DNA from: an uncultured Bacteroidales bacterium
Lineage (GTDB): Bacteria > Bacteroidota > Bacteroidia > Bacteroidales > Muribaculaceae
Direction: 5' to 3'
Assembly (NCBI GenBank): GCA_902774055.1
Contig: CACYGX010000001.1
Location: 94,187-158,186 of the forward strand
Length of the DNA stretch: 64,000 bases
Of the stretch, positions 42,809 through 51,358 are shown in pieces (position 1 is the stretch's first letter; every line of letters starts with the position of its first letter). The notes under the pieces were generated by a model that saw only the letters and a list, made by a program, of their open reading frames with translations, made no database searches and was not told where the DNA came from. The position numbers were made by a program, and so were the translations under genes.

Positions 42809-44053
42809 TTAGTCGAGCTTGTGGATAATGAGACCCGAGCGCAACTTGGGTTCAAACCAGGTAGCCTTGGGAGGCATGATCTTACCGCTGTCGGCAATGT
42901 CGATGATCTGCTTCATGGTCACGGGATAGAGGGCCAGAGCCATCTTCATCTCGCCGCTGTCAACGCGCTGCTTCAACTCGCCCAGGCCGCGGATGCCGCC
43001 AACGAAGTCGATGCGCTTGTCTGTGCGCAGGTCGGTGATGCCCAGGATGTCGCGCAGGATGTAGTCGCTGCTGATGGTCACGTCGAGCACGCCGATGGGA
43101 TCGTTGTCGTCATAGGTGCCTTCCTTGGCGGTCAGTGAGTACCACTTGCCACCCAGGTACAGCGAGAAGTTGTGCAGTTTAGCGGGCTTGTAAATCTCGG
43201 TGCCCTTCTCCTCGACGATGAATTTTTCACCAAGCTTCTCCAGGAACTGCTCCTCGGTGTTGCCGTTCAGGTCAACAACCACGCGGTTGTAGTCCATCAC
43301 CTTGAGGTGTGACTGGGGGAAGCACACTGCCAGCAGGTAGTTGTACTCCTCGGTGCCGTTGTGGTTGGGGTCAGCCTTAGCCTTCTCCTCGCCCACGTGG
43401 GCAGCGGCAGCTGTGCGGTGGTGGCCGTCAGCGATGTAGAGGTAAGGAATTTCGCCAAACTCACGGGTGATGGTGTCGATGGTCTCCTTGTCCTTGATAA
43501 CCCACAGGGTGTGGCCGATGCCGTCCTCGCTCACGAAGTCATACTCGGGAGTGGTCTGGGCGGTCTTGTCGATAATCTCCTCCAGGATGGTGTTGTCGGG
43601 GAATGCCAGGAACACCGGCTCTATGTTGGCATTGTTGATCTCGATGTGGTGCATGCGGTCAGCCTCTTTCTCACGGCGGGTGAGCTCGTGCTTCTTGATG
43701 CGGCCAGTGAGGTAATCCTCAACGCTGGCGCCAACTACAAATCCGTACTGGGTGCGGCCATCCATGGTCTGGGCATAGATGTAGTAGCAGTCCTGGTCGT
43801 CCTGAACGAGCCAACCCTTGTCCTGGAACTTCTTGAAGTTCTCAACAGCCTTGTCATAGACCTTGGGCTCGTGTTCGCCAGTGCCGGGCTCGAAGTCGAT
43901 TTCGGGCTTAATGATGTGATACAGACACATCTCGTTGTCGCCAGCTTCGGCGCGTGCCTCTTCACTTGACAGCACGTCATAGGGCTTGGAAGCTACTTTT
44001 TCTACATACTCTTTCGGCGGTCTCACGCCACGGAACGGTTTTACTTTAGCCAT
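42809..44053 (-). CDS. DUF1015 family protein (ParB/SerK-like fold suspected)
   Basis: The 414-residue cytoplasmic protein begins MAKVKPFRGVRPPKEYVEKVASKPYD, the standard DUF1015 opening. The strongest motif is ADGHHRTAAA (D209-R213), which resembles the DGHHR motif of ParB/sulfiredoxin-fold enzymes such as the archaeal serine kinase SerK; a kinase or nucleotide-dependent role is a guess from this. In many Bacteroides genomes the gene is near serA/serC, but not here. It follows the Fur-family gene by 48 bases and may be co-transcribed. Confidence 0.87.
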   Translation of the reverse strand: MAKVKPFRGVRPPKEYVEKVASKPYDVLSSEEARAEAGDNEMCLYHIIKPEIDFEPGTGEHEPKVYDKAVENFKKFQDKGWLVQDDQDCYYIYAQTMDGRTQYGFVVGASVEDYLTGRIKKHELTRREKEADRMHHIEINNANIEPVFLAFPDNTILEEIIDKTAQTTPEYDFVSEDGIGHTLWVIKDKETIDTITREFGEIPYLYIADGHHRTAAAAHVGEEKAKADPNHNGTEEYNYLLAVCFPQSHLKVMDYNRVVVDLNGNTEEQFLEKLGEKFIVEEKGTEIYKPAKLHNFSLYLGGKWYSLTAKEGTYDDNDPIGVLDVTISSDYILRDILGITDLRTDKRIDFVGGIRGLGELKQRVDSGEMKMALALYPVTMKQIIDIADSGKIMPPKATWFEPKLRSGLIIHKLD

Positions 44054-44101
44054 GATAAATTAACGGTTTTAAAAGTGTTAAATAGGTTTTTTAGATAATT
44101 A

Positions 44102-44608
44102 TTAAAGTGATTTCTTGCGTTTGTTGTTCTCAGCCTTGACGCGCCTTGACTTGCGGGCACACGAACTGCAAGTGCCATAGACGTACAGGCTGTAGTGGTC
44201 GGTGTTAAAGGCGTTGAAGCGACGGGCGTTCATGAAGGCGGCAAAGTTAGTGTCCTTCACCTCCTTGACCCTGCCGCATGTCGTGCATATCAGGTGGGTG
44301 TGAGGCAGGGTGATGCGCTCATACTGGGCTTGCATCCCCTCAAACACATGTCGCCTGAGCATCTTGGCCTCGATGAGCAACTCGATGGTGTTATAGACCG
44401 TTGAGCGGCTCACGCGAAAACCATCCCCATCCATGATTTGCTGCAACTCCTCAATAGTGAAGTGCCCGTTGATGTTCATGATGTGCTCCAAGATGGCATA
44501 GCGCTCGGTGGTCTTGCGCATACCATGCTGGTCCAGATAGTCACTGAACTTGCGAACAACGGGATTGACGCTATTGGCGTAATCTTCGATATTTGGGATG
44601 GTTTTCAT
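44102..44608 (-). CDS. Fur-family metalloregulator
   Basis: The 168-residue protein has a winged-helix DNA-binding domain (about 10-90; GMRKTTERYAILEHI, RVSRSTVYNTIELL) and a C-terminal dimerisation domain with two zinc-binding CxxC pairs (CTTC and CSSC). The HTHLIC segment carries regulatory metal-site histidine. It may be Fur, Zur or PerR-like; the sequence alone does not decide. A basic Arg/Lys tail follows. A TTG start 39 bases upstream would lie within the promoter, so the ATG beginning MKTIPN was chosen. Confidence 0.9.
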   Translation of the reverse strand: MKTIPNIEDYANSVNPVVRKFSDYLDQHGMRKTTERYAILEHIMNINGHFTIEELQQIMDGDGFRVSRSTVYNTIELLIEAKMLRRHVFEGMQAQYERITLPHTHLICTTCGRVKEVKDTNFAAFMNARRFNAFNTDHYSLYVYGTCSSCARKSRRVKAENNKRKKSL

Positions 44609-44616
44609 CGATGTGA

Positions 44617-44648
44617 CAAAAGTACAACGATTTTTGCAATCGAGCAAA
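44617..44648 (-). promoter_or_regulatory. Promoter of the Fur-family gene
   Basis: On the minus strand TTTG (44645-44648) is followed after 20 bases by TACTTTTG (44617-44624), an exact match to both boxes. The -7 box ends only eight bases before the ATG, so the mRNA should be leaderless or nearly so. Confidence 0.72.
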
Positions 44649-44668
44649 GAAATGTGGCAAGAAAAAGA

Positions 44669-45325
44669 TTATCCGCGGCGGGGACAATTCAATGTTTGCT
44701 CAACACTAAGTTGACGCACGACATCAACAGTCATGTCGCTCAGTTGGCTCACGGCCTCGGTGCTCAGTGTCGTGGCCACTCCAATGACACGAGCGCCCGA
44801 GCTGCGACCGGCGATCAGTCCGTTGCGGGAGTCCTCGAGCACGATGCAGTCTTTGATATCCAAGCCAAGCATCTTGGCGCCCATCAAGAAGCAGTCAGGA
44901 TCGGGCTTGGCTTTGGTCACCATGTCACCGGTAATGATGTGGTCAAACAGGGTGGGGAACTCTGGATACTGGCTATAGAGCGATTGCATCTTCTTGCGGT
45001 CGCTCGAGGTGACGATGGCCATCGGGATGCCGGCGTCACGTAGCCGCTTGACATAGTCGAGTGCTCCCGGGAAGAACTCGTATTTCGTCTCGCGCTCAAA
45101 TGCGGATAACTTGTCAAGAATCTGCTGGCGCACCTCGTCGCTGTCAAAGTAATTCAGAATACGGCTCAGGTGAAATCCCTTGATATAGCTGGCGAAATTC
45201 TCAACGCCCGTGGGATATTCCTGGTCGATTTGGCCCCAAAAAATGCTGTACTTTCCCTCACTGTCAAGCAGTACGCCGTCAAGGTCAAAAAGCACGCCGC
45301 AGGGTTGATTCAAAATCTTGCTCAT
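44669..45325 (-). CDS. HAD-superfamily phosphatase (beta-phosphoglucomutase-like)
   Basis: The 218-residue protein has all four HAD motifs: FDLDGVLLDSE (D14, D16), VTSSD, K in TKAKPDPD and EDSRNG. The four-helix cap between motifs I and II is the C1 type of the PGMB/GPH subgroup. Substrate is unknown; phosphoglycolate phosphatase and beta-phosphoglucomutase are the nearest relatives by motif. It is followed by the Fur gene, which has its own promoter. Confidence 0.88.
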   Translation of the reverse strand: MSKILNQPCGVLFDLDGVLLDSEGKYSIFWGQIDQEYPTGVENFASYIKGFHLSRILNYFDSDEVRQQILDKLSAFERETKYEFFPGALDYVKRLRDAGIPMAIVTSSDRKKMQSLYSQYPEFPTLFDHIITGDMVTKAKPDPDCFLMGAKMLGLDIKDCIVLEDSRNGLIAGRSSGARVIGVATTLSTEAVSQLSDMTVDVVRQLSVEQTLNCPRRG

Positions 45326-45356
45326 CTCAGTTTCAGTCTAGTGTTGATTTAGGCCG

Positions 45357-45364
45357 CAAAAGTA
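45357..45364 (-). promoter_or_regulatory. -7 promoter box (TACTTTTG) for the HAD phosphatase
   Basis: An exact TAnnTTTG match on the minus strand, 31 bases before the ATG. No -33 box was found. Confidence 0.5.
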
Positions 45365-45386
45365 CGTTAAATTGACAATAAATAAG

Positions 45387-45394
45387 TAATTTTG
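45387..45394 (+). promoter_or_regulatory. -7 promoter box (TAATTTTG) upstream of the flavoprotein
   Basis: An exact TAnnTTTG match on the plus strand, but 208 bases ahead of the flavoprotein ATG. A four-codon reading frame (ATG GAA ACG ATG TAG) begins 15 bases after it. The intervening DNA contains an inverted-repeat element, so the element may have been inserted between promoter and gene. Confidence 0.45.
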
Positions 45395-45444
45395 TGGCAT
45401 AAATAATAATGGAAACGATGTAGAAGTTGACCTTGAAAGTTTTT

Positions 45445-45560
45445 TAATACCAATTTCGCTAATAAAACGAACCTTCAGGCGAAGCCAAGTACACGAAAAA
45501 ACTAAACTACTCGCAGTCACTTGATAAATTCGTGTAATTGGCATTAGCCCCGCAGGGTCG
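45445..45560. repeat. Intergenic inverted-repeat element with shared 25-base end
   Basis: The ends TAATACCAATT (45445-45455) and AATTGGCATTA (45536-45546) are inverted copies with one mismatch. Inside, ACACGAA (45491-45497) pairs with TTCGTGT (45529-45535). The right edge, AATTGGCATTAGCCCCGCAG plus GGTCG, is the second copy of the 25-base repeat at 1913-1937. The left edge recurs with one base missing at 55921-55934 (AATACCAATTCGCT). Confidence 0.6.
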
Positions 45561-45602
45561 TGAGCCAACAGCTATATCATTGCCTAAATAATTATAACGA
45601 CT

Positions 45603-47165
45603 ATGATTCAGGAACTGCAATTACGTGTCAGTCCGCGCACTGCGGCAAGTATGGGCGACATCGCCAGTCACATTGCCAAACATAACGACATCCCAGCGCA
45701 AAGCATCAGCGGCATCAGGGTGTTGAAACGCTCCATCGACGCCCGCCAGCGCAATGTGGTGGTGAACCTCAAGGTCAGGGTATATATTGATGAGCCCATG
45801 ACCCAGGACTATCTGGTACCGCCCATCGACTACAAGGCCGTTGACGGTAAGCGCCAGGCGGTTGTCGTGGGCATGGGACCTGGCGGACTGTTCGCGGCGT
45901 TGAGGCTCATTGAGTTGGGCATCAAGCCCATTGTACTCGAGCGCGGCAAGGACGTGATGCAACGTCGCATCGACGCGTCGATGATTCAACGCGAGGGCAT
46001 CGTCAATCCCGAGAGCAACTATTGCTATGGCGAGGGTGGGGCAGGAGCCTATAGCGACGGCAAACTCTACACCCGCAGCAAGAAACGCGGGTCGGTTGAC
46101 CGCATCCTGGGCATCTTTGTCCAGCATGGCGCCCGCGAGGACATCCTTATCGACGCCCACCCGCACATTGGCAGCGACAAGTTGCCCGGCGTGATTAAGG
46201 CGATGCGCGAGACCATCTTGCGCTGTGGCGGAGAGGTGCATTTCGAGACCCGTGTGACCCGTCTCGTTGTTGAGGACGGCAAGGTCACTGGTGTGGAAAC
46301 TGCTGCTGGAGAGCGTTTTGACGGCCCCGTGATTCTGGCGACTGGCCATTCGGCTCGCGATGTCTATCAGATGCTCTACGACAGCGATATCACTGTCGAG
46401 GCCAAAGGGATTGCCGTTGGCGTGCGTCTGGAGCACCCCCAGCGCATTATCGACCAGATCCAGTATCACAGCGTGTCAGGGCGCGGCGACTTCCTGCCTG
46501 CCGCCGAGTATAATTTTGTGACCCAGGTCGATCACCGTGGGGTATATTCCTTCTGCATGTGCCCTGGCGGCTTTGTTGTGCCTGCCGTGAGCGAGGTCGA
46601 TGGTCTTGTGGTCAATGGCATGTCTCCCAGTAACCGCGGTTCTCACTGGGCCAACTCGGGCATGGTCGTGGAGATTCACCCCGAGGACTTGCCCGACCAG
46701 TATAAGAAATATGGTGAGCTGGCGATGATGGAGTTCCAGCGCGACATGGAGCGCAGGGCCTTTGCCGAGGCTGGCAATACGCTCATTGCCGGAGCCCAGC
46801 GCATGAAGGACTTTGTCGACGGCAAGGCGTCGCGCAATATCCCGCCTTCATCCTATCTGCCTGGAGTCCAGATGTCTAGACTCGACCTATGGATGCCGCC
46901 TTTTGTTGCCAACAGGCTCCGCAAGGGGTTTAAGGTCTTCGGGAAAAGCGCGCAGGGTTTTCTCACGAATGATGCTGTGGTTATCGGTGTCGAGACCCGC
47001 ACCTCTTCGCCCCTGCGCATCCCTCGCGACAATACAACCTTCCACCATGTTGCCCTCGAGGGCCTCTATCCTTGTGGCGAAGGGGCAGGCTATGCCGGTG
47101 GCATCGTCTCCAGCGCCATTGACGGCGAACGTTGTGCCGAAGCCCTCGCTCAGGCCGCTCCCTGA
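45603..47165 (+). CDS. FAD-dependent oxidoreductase (COG2509-like flavoprotein)
   Basis: The 520-residue protein has an N-terminal region (about 1-80) with a beta-alpha-beta ferredoxin-like look, then the FAD-binding GMGPGGLFAAL (90-100) and a second FAD motif near the C-terminus (GLYPCGEGAGYAGGI). ESNYCYGEGGAGAYSDGK and ATGHSARD are typical of the uncharacterised COG2509 dehydrogenases. No substrate is known. The ATG follows an unusually long leader containing the inverted-repeat element. Confidence 0.88.
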   Translation: MIQELQLRVSPRTAASMGDIASHIAKHNDIPAQSISGIRVLKRSIDARQRNVVVNLKVRVYIDEPMTQDYLVPPIDYKAVDGKRQAVVVGMGPGGLFAALRLIELGIKPIVLERGKDVMQRRIDASMIQREGIVNPESNYCYGEGGAGAYSDGKLYTRSKKRGSVDRILGIFVQHGAREDILIDAHPHIGSDKLPGVIKAMRETILRCGGEVHFETRVTRLVVEDGKVTGVETAAGERFDGPVILATGHSARDVYQMLYDSDITVEAKGIAVGVRLEHPQRIIDQIQYHSVSGRGDFLPAAEYNFVTQVDHRGVYSFCMCPGGFVVPAVSEVDGLVVNGMSPSNRGSHWANSGMVVEIHPEDLPDQYKKYGELAMMEFQRDMERRAFAEAGNTLIAGAQRMKDFVDGKASRNIPPSSYLPGVQMSRLDLWMPPFVANRLRKGFKVFGKSAQGFLTNDAVVIGVETRTSSPLRIPRDNTTFHHVALEGLYPCGEGAGYAGGIVSSAIDGERCAEALAQAAP

Positions 47166-47284
47166 CAGCTTTAAAAACATAAATAATTAAAAAAACAACA
47201 TTTTCTTGCTGGTTATACACAATATGGCGCACTTTTTGTAGTTATTGAGGCAATCAGGTTTTTTATCTAAATATATCGAGCATT

Positions 47285-47989
47285 ATGAAACAGAAAGAAA
47301 TCATTGCTGCGGCCCTTCTCGCATTGAGCGTCTTTTGTTTGGGCTGGTTTATCAAGGCTGGTATTGATGATTTTGCAAGCAAGGACCGCAAGGTCTGTGT
47401 GAAAGGTCTCGCTGAGCAGGAAGTGAAGGCTGACAAGGTGACATGGCCCATCGTTTCTAAGGAGGTGGGTAATGACTTGCCAGGCCTGTATGAGAAAATC
47501 GGTTCGACCCAGTCCAAAATCAAGGCATTCTTGATTAAAGGTGGCGTCAAGGAGGAGGAAATCAGTTTCAATGCACCTCAGGTAGCCGACCTCACCGCTC
47601 GAGAGTATGATTCGGGCAACAGGGCCTATCGTTACATCGTGACCTCGGTGCTTACCGTGACGAGTAAGAATGTGGATCTGGTCCGACAGCTCATCGCCAA
47701 GCAAGGTGATTTGTTGCGTGAAGGCGTGGCTATCACGGGCGACAGTTATGACAACCAGATACAGTATGAGTTCGTCGCGTTCAAGGAGATGAAGCCCAAG
47801 ATGATGCAGGAGGCCATCGAGAATGCTCAGGTTACTGCCGAGCAGTTTGCCAAGAACTCCCACAGCAAGCTCAATAAGATTGTGAGTGCCGACCAAGGTC
47901 AGTTCTCCATCGATGACCGTGACGAGTACACGCCCTGGATCAAGAAAGTGCGCGTCGTGACCACCGTCACCTACTCACTCAAGAACTAA
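47285..47989 (+). CDS. SIMPL domain (DUF541) protein
   Basis: The 234-residue protein has an N-terminal membrane helix or signal peptide (about 7-25) and a SIMPL domain: [20 protein letters not shown] at the start and [13 protein letters not shown] at the end. SIMPL proteins are periplasmic and form oligomeric assemblies; in Bacteroidales their role is unknown, and oxidative-stress protection has been reported for other family members. It stands alone and converges on umuC through a shared hairpin. Confidence 0.88.
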   Translation: MKQKEIIAAALLALSVFCLGWFIKAGIDDFASKDRKVCVKGLAEQEVKADKVTWPIVSKEVGNDLPGLYEKIGSTQSKIKAFLIKGGVKEEEISFNAPQVADLTAREYDSGNRAYRYIVTSVLTVTSKNVDLVRQLIAKQGDLLREGVAITGDSYDNQIQYEFVAFKEMKPKMMQEAIENAQVTAEQFAKNSHSKLNKIVSADQGQFSIDDRDEYTPWIKKVRVVTTVTYSLKN

Positions 47990-48024
47990 CAACACAACAA
48001 TTTAAACAGTAAGTCTCAACAACT

Positions 48025-48071
48025 GAATACCCTGAGAAATCTGAAACATTTCAGAAGTTCTCAGGGTATTC
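48025..48071. other. Long hairpin shared by the 3' ends of converging genes
   Basis: GAATACCCTGAG pairs with CTCAGGGTATTC, and in the loop CTGAAA pairs with TTTCAG, giving an 18-bp two-part stem. The right arm includes the last codons and stop of umuC. No T-run follows on either strand, so it may act as a bidirectional processing barrier instead of an intrinsic terminator. Confidence 0.7.
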
Positions 48072-49388
48072 TTCTGATGTGTCGAGGTCTGTAATACTGT
48101 TGTCGGGGGCTTCGGGGTAAACATGGGGGTCAATCATGCCGGTGTAGAAGTGGAGGGTCTTGCTGAGCTCCTGGAAGTGGTTTTGGTTAGGTGCCCATTC
48201 GCCGCGTTGGAGGCCTGGAGCGAGTTTTACCGAGCGGTGGCCATACATGTTGTTGATGCCGTCGATACTGGTCATCAAGCGACGTAGTTTGCCGTGGTCC
48301 TCGGTGTCAAACACGTTGAGTTGGATGCCTACACCATGCTGGATGTCGAGTGCCATCACGCCTGCTTTCCTGTAGCCGAAACCATCGCGCCAAATGAGGT
48401 TAAAAGCGTTTAAGGCTTGACGTACGATGGTCATCGTGTCATTTGTCGGGGTGTCGAGTGTCAGTTGGCACGAGTTGGAGTAGAATGGCAGGTCTTCGCG
48501 GAAGTAGTCACCCCGCACATAGGTCATGATGCTGCCTGCAACACTGCCTTCGTCACGCAGTTGGCGAGCCGTGCGCTCGGCAAAGCTGACGATGGCATCG
48601 GCAATCTCGTCGCGGTTGGTCAACACTTTGCCAAAGGTGCGTGACGTCATGATGGTCTTGTGGGCGATGTCCACCGGGTTGGCAATCTGGCAGTCATGGC
48701 CCATGAGTTCGCGTTGGGTGCGCTCCACTGTCATGGAGTATAGCGACCGCACCAGTGAAGACGGCATTTTTACAAAATCGGCTGCTGTCGTGATGCCGCG
48801 GGCTTGCAACGATGCCGATAGCCGTCGCCCAATGCCCCACACGTCCTCGATGGGGGTGCGCCTCAAGATGATATCAATGGCCTCAGGCCTCACGAGCCAA
48901 TACACGCCATCGGTGATGCGGTGGTCCTTTTTGGCAATGTGGTTAGCCACCTTGGCAAGGGTGCGCGATGGGGCAAAACCTATACTGACTGGTATGCCCA
49001 CATATTGCTTGACTTTCTTCACGAGTTCGGCCATCACGCGGTGGCTGGTCTCGACATCTTCATGGGGCAATTTAAAAAAGGCCTCATCGACAGAATATTG
49101 TTGCAGATTTTCGACTTCTTGTCCCACGAGGTGCATCACGCGGTTGGACAGGTCACGGTAGACGATGTGTCGTGCCGACAGCTGGATGACTTGACGTGGG
49201 TCGGTGTGTTCCTTGATTTTAAAGGCAGGGCAGCCCATGGGTATGCCTGCCGCCTTGGCCTCGTTGCTGCGAGCGATGACGCAACCGTCGTTGTTTGACA
49301 GCACAACAACTTTTTTCCCGTTAAGCCGTGGGTCAAACACTCGCTCACAGGAGACAAAAAAGTTATTGCAGTCAACCAGACCGTACAT
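48051..49388 (-). CDS. umuC: Y-family DNA polymerase (UmuC-like)
   Basis: The 445-residue protein is a translesion polymerase. MYGLVDCNNFFVSCERVF (D6) and YSVDEAF (D101, E102) supply the catalytic acidic residues; the little-finger domain and a UmuC-type C-terminal region follow. The length and MYGLVDCNNF start favour UmuC over DinB (about 350-370 residues). No umuD-like protease gene lies next to it, unlike most umuDC operons. It follows the ABC-F gene by 58 bases. Confidence 0.9.
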   Translation of the reverse strand: MYGLVDCNNFFVSCERVFDPRLNGKKVVVLSNNDGCVIARSNEAKAAGIPMGCPAFKIKEHTDPRQVIQLSARHIVYRDLSNRVMHLVGQEVENLQQYSVDEAFFKLPHEDVETSHRVMAELVKKVKQYVGIPVSIGFAPSRTLAKVANHIAKKDHRITDGVYWLVRPEAIDIILRRTPIEDVWGIGRRLSASLQARGITTAADFVKMPSSLVRSLYSMTVERTQRELMGHDCQIANPVDIAHKTIMTSRTFGKVLTNRDEIADAIVSFAERTARQLRDEGSVAGSIMTYVRGDYFREDLPFYSNSCQLTLDTPTNDTMTIVRQALNAFNLIWRDGFGYRKAGVMALDIQHGVGIQLNVFDTEDHGKLRRLMTSIDGINNMYGHRSVKLAPGLQRGEWAPNQNHFQELSKTLHFYTGMIDPHVYPEAPDNSITDLDTSEEYPENF

Positions 49389-49446
49389 TTTTTTAGTTAA
49401 GAGTTAATAGTTGATGGTGAATAGTTGGCATGCGCCTTTTTCACTC

Positions 49447-51315
49447 CTAACCCTCTGAAAGTTCCAGCCAGCGCATTTCTTTCTCGTCGAGCAGTTCTTT
49501 TACCTCTTGGTAGCGGGCGGCCTTGGCGGCAACGTCGTCAAGCGTCTCACCGCTGGCAAACAGGGCGTCCAGTTCGGCTTTTTCCTTGTTGAGAGCCTCC
49601 ATGTCGGCGTTGAGTTGCTCCAGTTCGCGTTGTTCCTTGTAACTGAGGCGTTTTTGCTCGCTGCGGTTGGCCCAGGTATTCTCTTTGGGCTTGGCGGTCT
49701 CTTGTTCCTTGGCGGCTTGGGCGGCTTCCTGCTCGTGTCGCTGTTTCCAGGCTCGATACTCACTGTAGTTGCCGGGAAAGTCCTTGATATGGCCATTTCC
49801 CGTGAACACAAAGGTGTGATCTACGGTACGATCCATGAAGAAACGGTCGTGACTCACAATGATGACGCAGCCGTTGAACTGTGACAGGTATTCTTCAAGG
49901 ATTTCAAGCGTCGAAATGTCCAGGTCATTGGTCGGCTCGTCCAGGATGAGGAAGTTGGGCTTGGTCATGAGCACCATCGCCAGATAGAGCCTGCGGCGCT
50001 CGCCACCGCTCAACTTGGCGATAAACTTCTGTTGGTCTTGTGGCGTGAACAGGAAGTGGTTGAGCCAGGCCATGGCGGTGTAGTGGTGTTTCTCGTCAAA
50101 GTAGATGTACTCTGCCACATCGCGCACGGCGTCAATCACCCGTTTACCCTCGTCAAAGTGCATCCCTTCCTGGCTGTAGTGGGCGAACTTGACGGTTTCG
50201 CCAATCTCGAAGTAGCCACTGTCGGGCTTGACGATATCGAGCAGCAGTTTGATAAACGTGGTCTTGCCCACGCCATTGTCGCCAACGATGCCCAATTTCT
50301 CATAACGGGCGAAAGTGTAGTTGAAGTCGTCGAGAATCACCTTATCGCCAAAGCGCTTATTGACATGGTGGGCGGTAAAAATCTTTTTGCCGATATAGGC
50401 ACTCTTGACGTTCAACTCCACTTCGCCGTCGTCGCGCCGTTGCTGGGCGCGTTCTTGAAGGTCATAGAAGGCATCGATGCGGAACTGTGCCTTGTGGGCA
50501 CGTGCCTGTGGCTGACGGCGCATCCAGTCCAGCTCGGTACGCAGCAGGTTGCGGGCCCGCTCCACCTGGGCGTTCTGCGCCTCGATGCGCTCGGCCCGTT
50601 TCTCCAGATAATAGTTATAGTTGCCGTTATAGGAGAAGATGCTGTGCTGGTCCATCTCCAGGATGCGGTTGCAGATGTTGTCCAGGAAGTAGCGGTCGTG
50701 GGTGACCATCAGCAGGGTCACACGGCTGCGTTGCAGGTAGTTTTCCAGCCACTCGATCATGTCGATGTCGAGGTGGTTGGTCGGCTCGTCGAGGATGAGC
50801 ATCTGCGGTTCGTCTATCAGCAGCCGTGCCAGTGCAACACGCTTCACCTGACCACCACTCAATTCCTTGACGGGCTGGTTGTAATCGGTGATTTTGAGTT
50901 GAGTGAGAATCTGCTTGAAGCGTTCTTCGTAGTCCCATGCCGCATTGGCGTCCATCGCTTGGATGGCGGCTGTCATCGAGTCGCTGTCGCCAGTGCGCAG
51001 GGCTTCCTCATAGTCGTGGATGGCCGCCGAGCGCGGGTCGTCACCATGCAGGCAGGCATCGAGTACGGTGAGCGCCCCGCCCAGGTCGGGCAATTGCGGC
51101 AGATAGCCCACCCGCAGGTTGTTACGGTAGATGACCGTGCCGCTGTCCTGTGAGGCGATACCCGCAAGGATGTCGAGCAAAGTCGATTTGCCGGTGCCAT
51201 TCTTGGCGATAAGCCCGATTTTCTCACCCTCGGCAACACCAAAGGTCAAATCCTCGAAAAGCACATCGACGCCAAACGCCTTGCTCAATCCCTCCACTTG
51301 CAAGTAACTCACCAT
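49447..51315 (-). CDS. ABC-F family ATPase (Uup-like)
   Basis: The 622-residue protein has two ABC domains without membrane segments: Walker A KNGTGKST with LSGGQ signature, and DNGVGKTT with LSGGE. A linker (about 245-290) joins them, and a Lys/Glu/Gln-rich coiled coil (about 555-622) ends the protein, as in Uup. ABC-F proteins act on ribosomes or, for Uup, DNA structures. Antibiotic-resistance members are not suggested by anything visible. Confidence 0.9.
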   Translation of the reverse strand: MVSYLQVEGLSKAFGVDVLFEDLTFGVAEGEKIGLIAKNGTGKSTLLDILAGIASQDSGTVIYRNNLRVGYLPQLPDLGGALTVLDACLHGDDPRSAAIHDYEEALRTGDSDSMTAAIQAMDANAAWDYEERFKQILTQLKITDYNQPVKELSGGQVKRVALARLLIDEPQMLILDEPTNHLDIDMIEWLENYLQRSRVTLLMVTHDRYFLDNICNRILEMDQHSIFSYNGNYNYYLEKRAERIEAQNAQVERARNLLRTELDWMRRQPQARAHKAQFRIDAFYDLQERAQQRRDDGEVELNVKSAYIGKKIFTAHHVNKRFGDKVILDDFNYTFARYEKLGIVGDNGVGKTTFIKLLLDIVKPDSGYFEIGETVKFAHYSQEGMHFDEGKRVIDAVRDVAEYIYFDEKHHYTAMAWLNHFLFTPQDQQKFIAKLSGGERRRLYLAMVLMTKPNFLILDEPTNDLDISTLEILEEYLSQFNGCVIIVSHDRFFMDRTVDHTFVFTGNGHIKDFPGNYSEYRAWKQRHEQEAAQAAKEQETAKPKENTWANRSEQKRLSYKEQRELEQLNADMEALNKEKAELDALFASGETLDDVAAKAARYQEVKELLDEKEMRWLELSEG

Positions 51316-51358
51316 ATCACTGTCCTGTTGTATGTCGTGGCACCGCCACGATGAATTG

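Noticed and set aside
50032-51153. Plus-strand frame of 373 codons opposite the ABC-F gene
   Set aside because: The translation is Val/Leu/His-rich with no domain and lies wholly within the ABC-F coding sequence.
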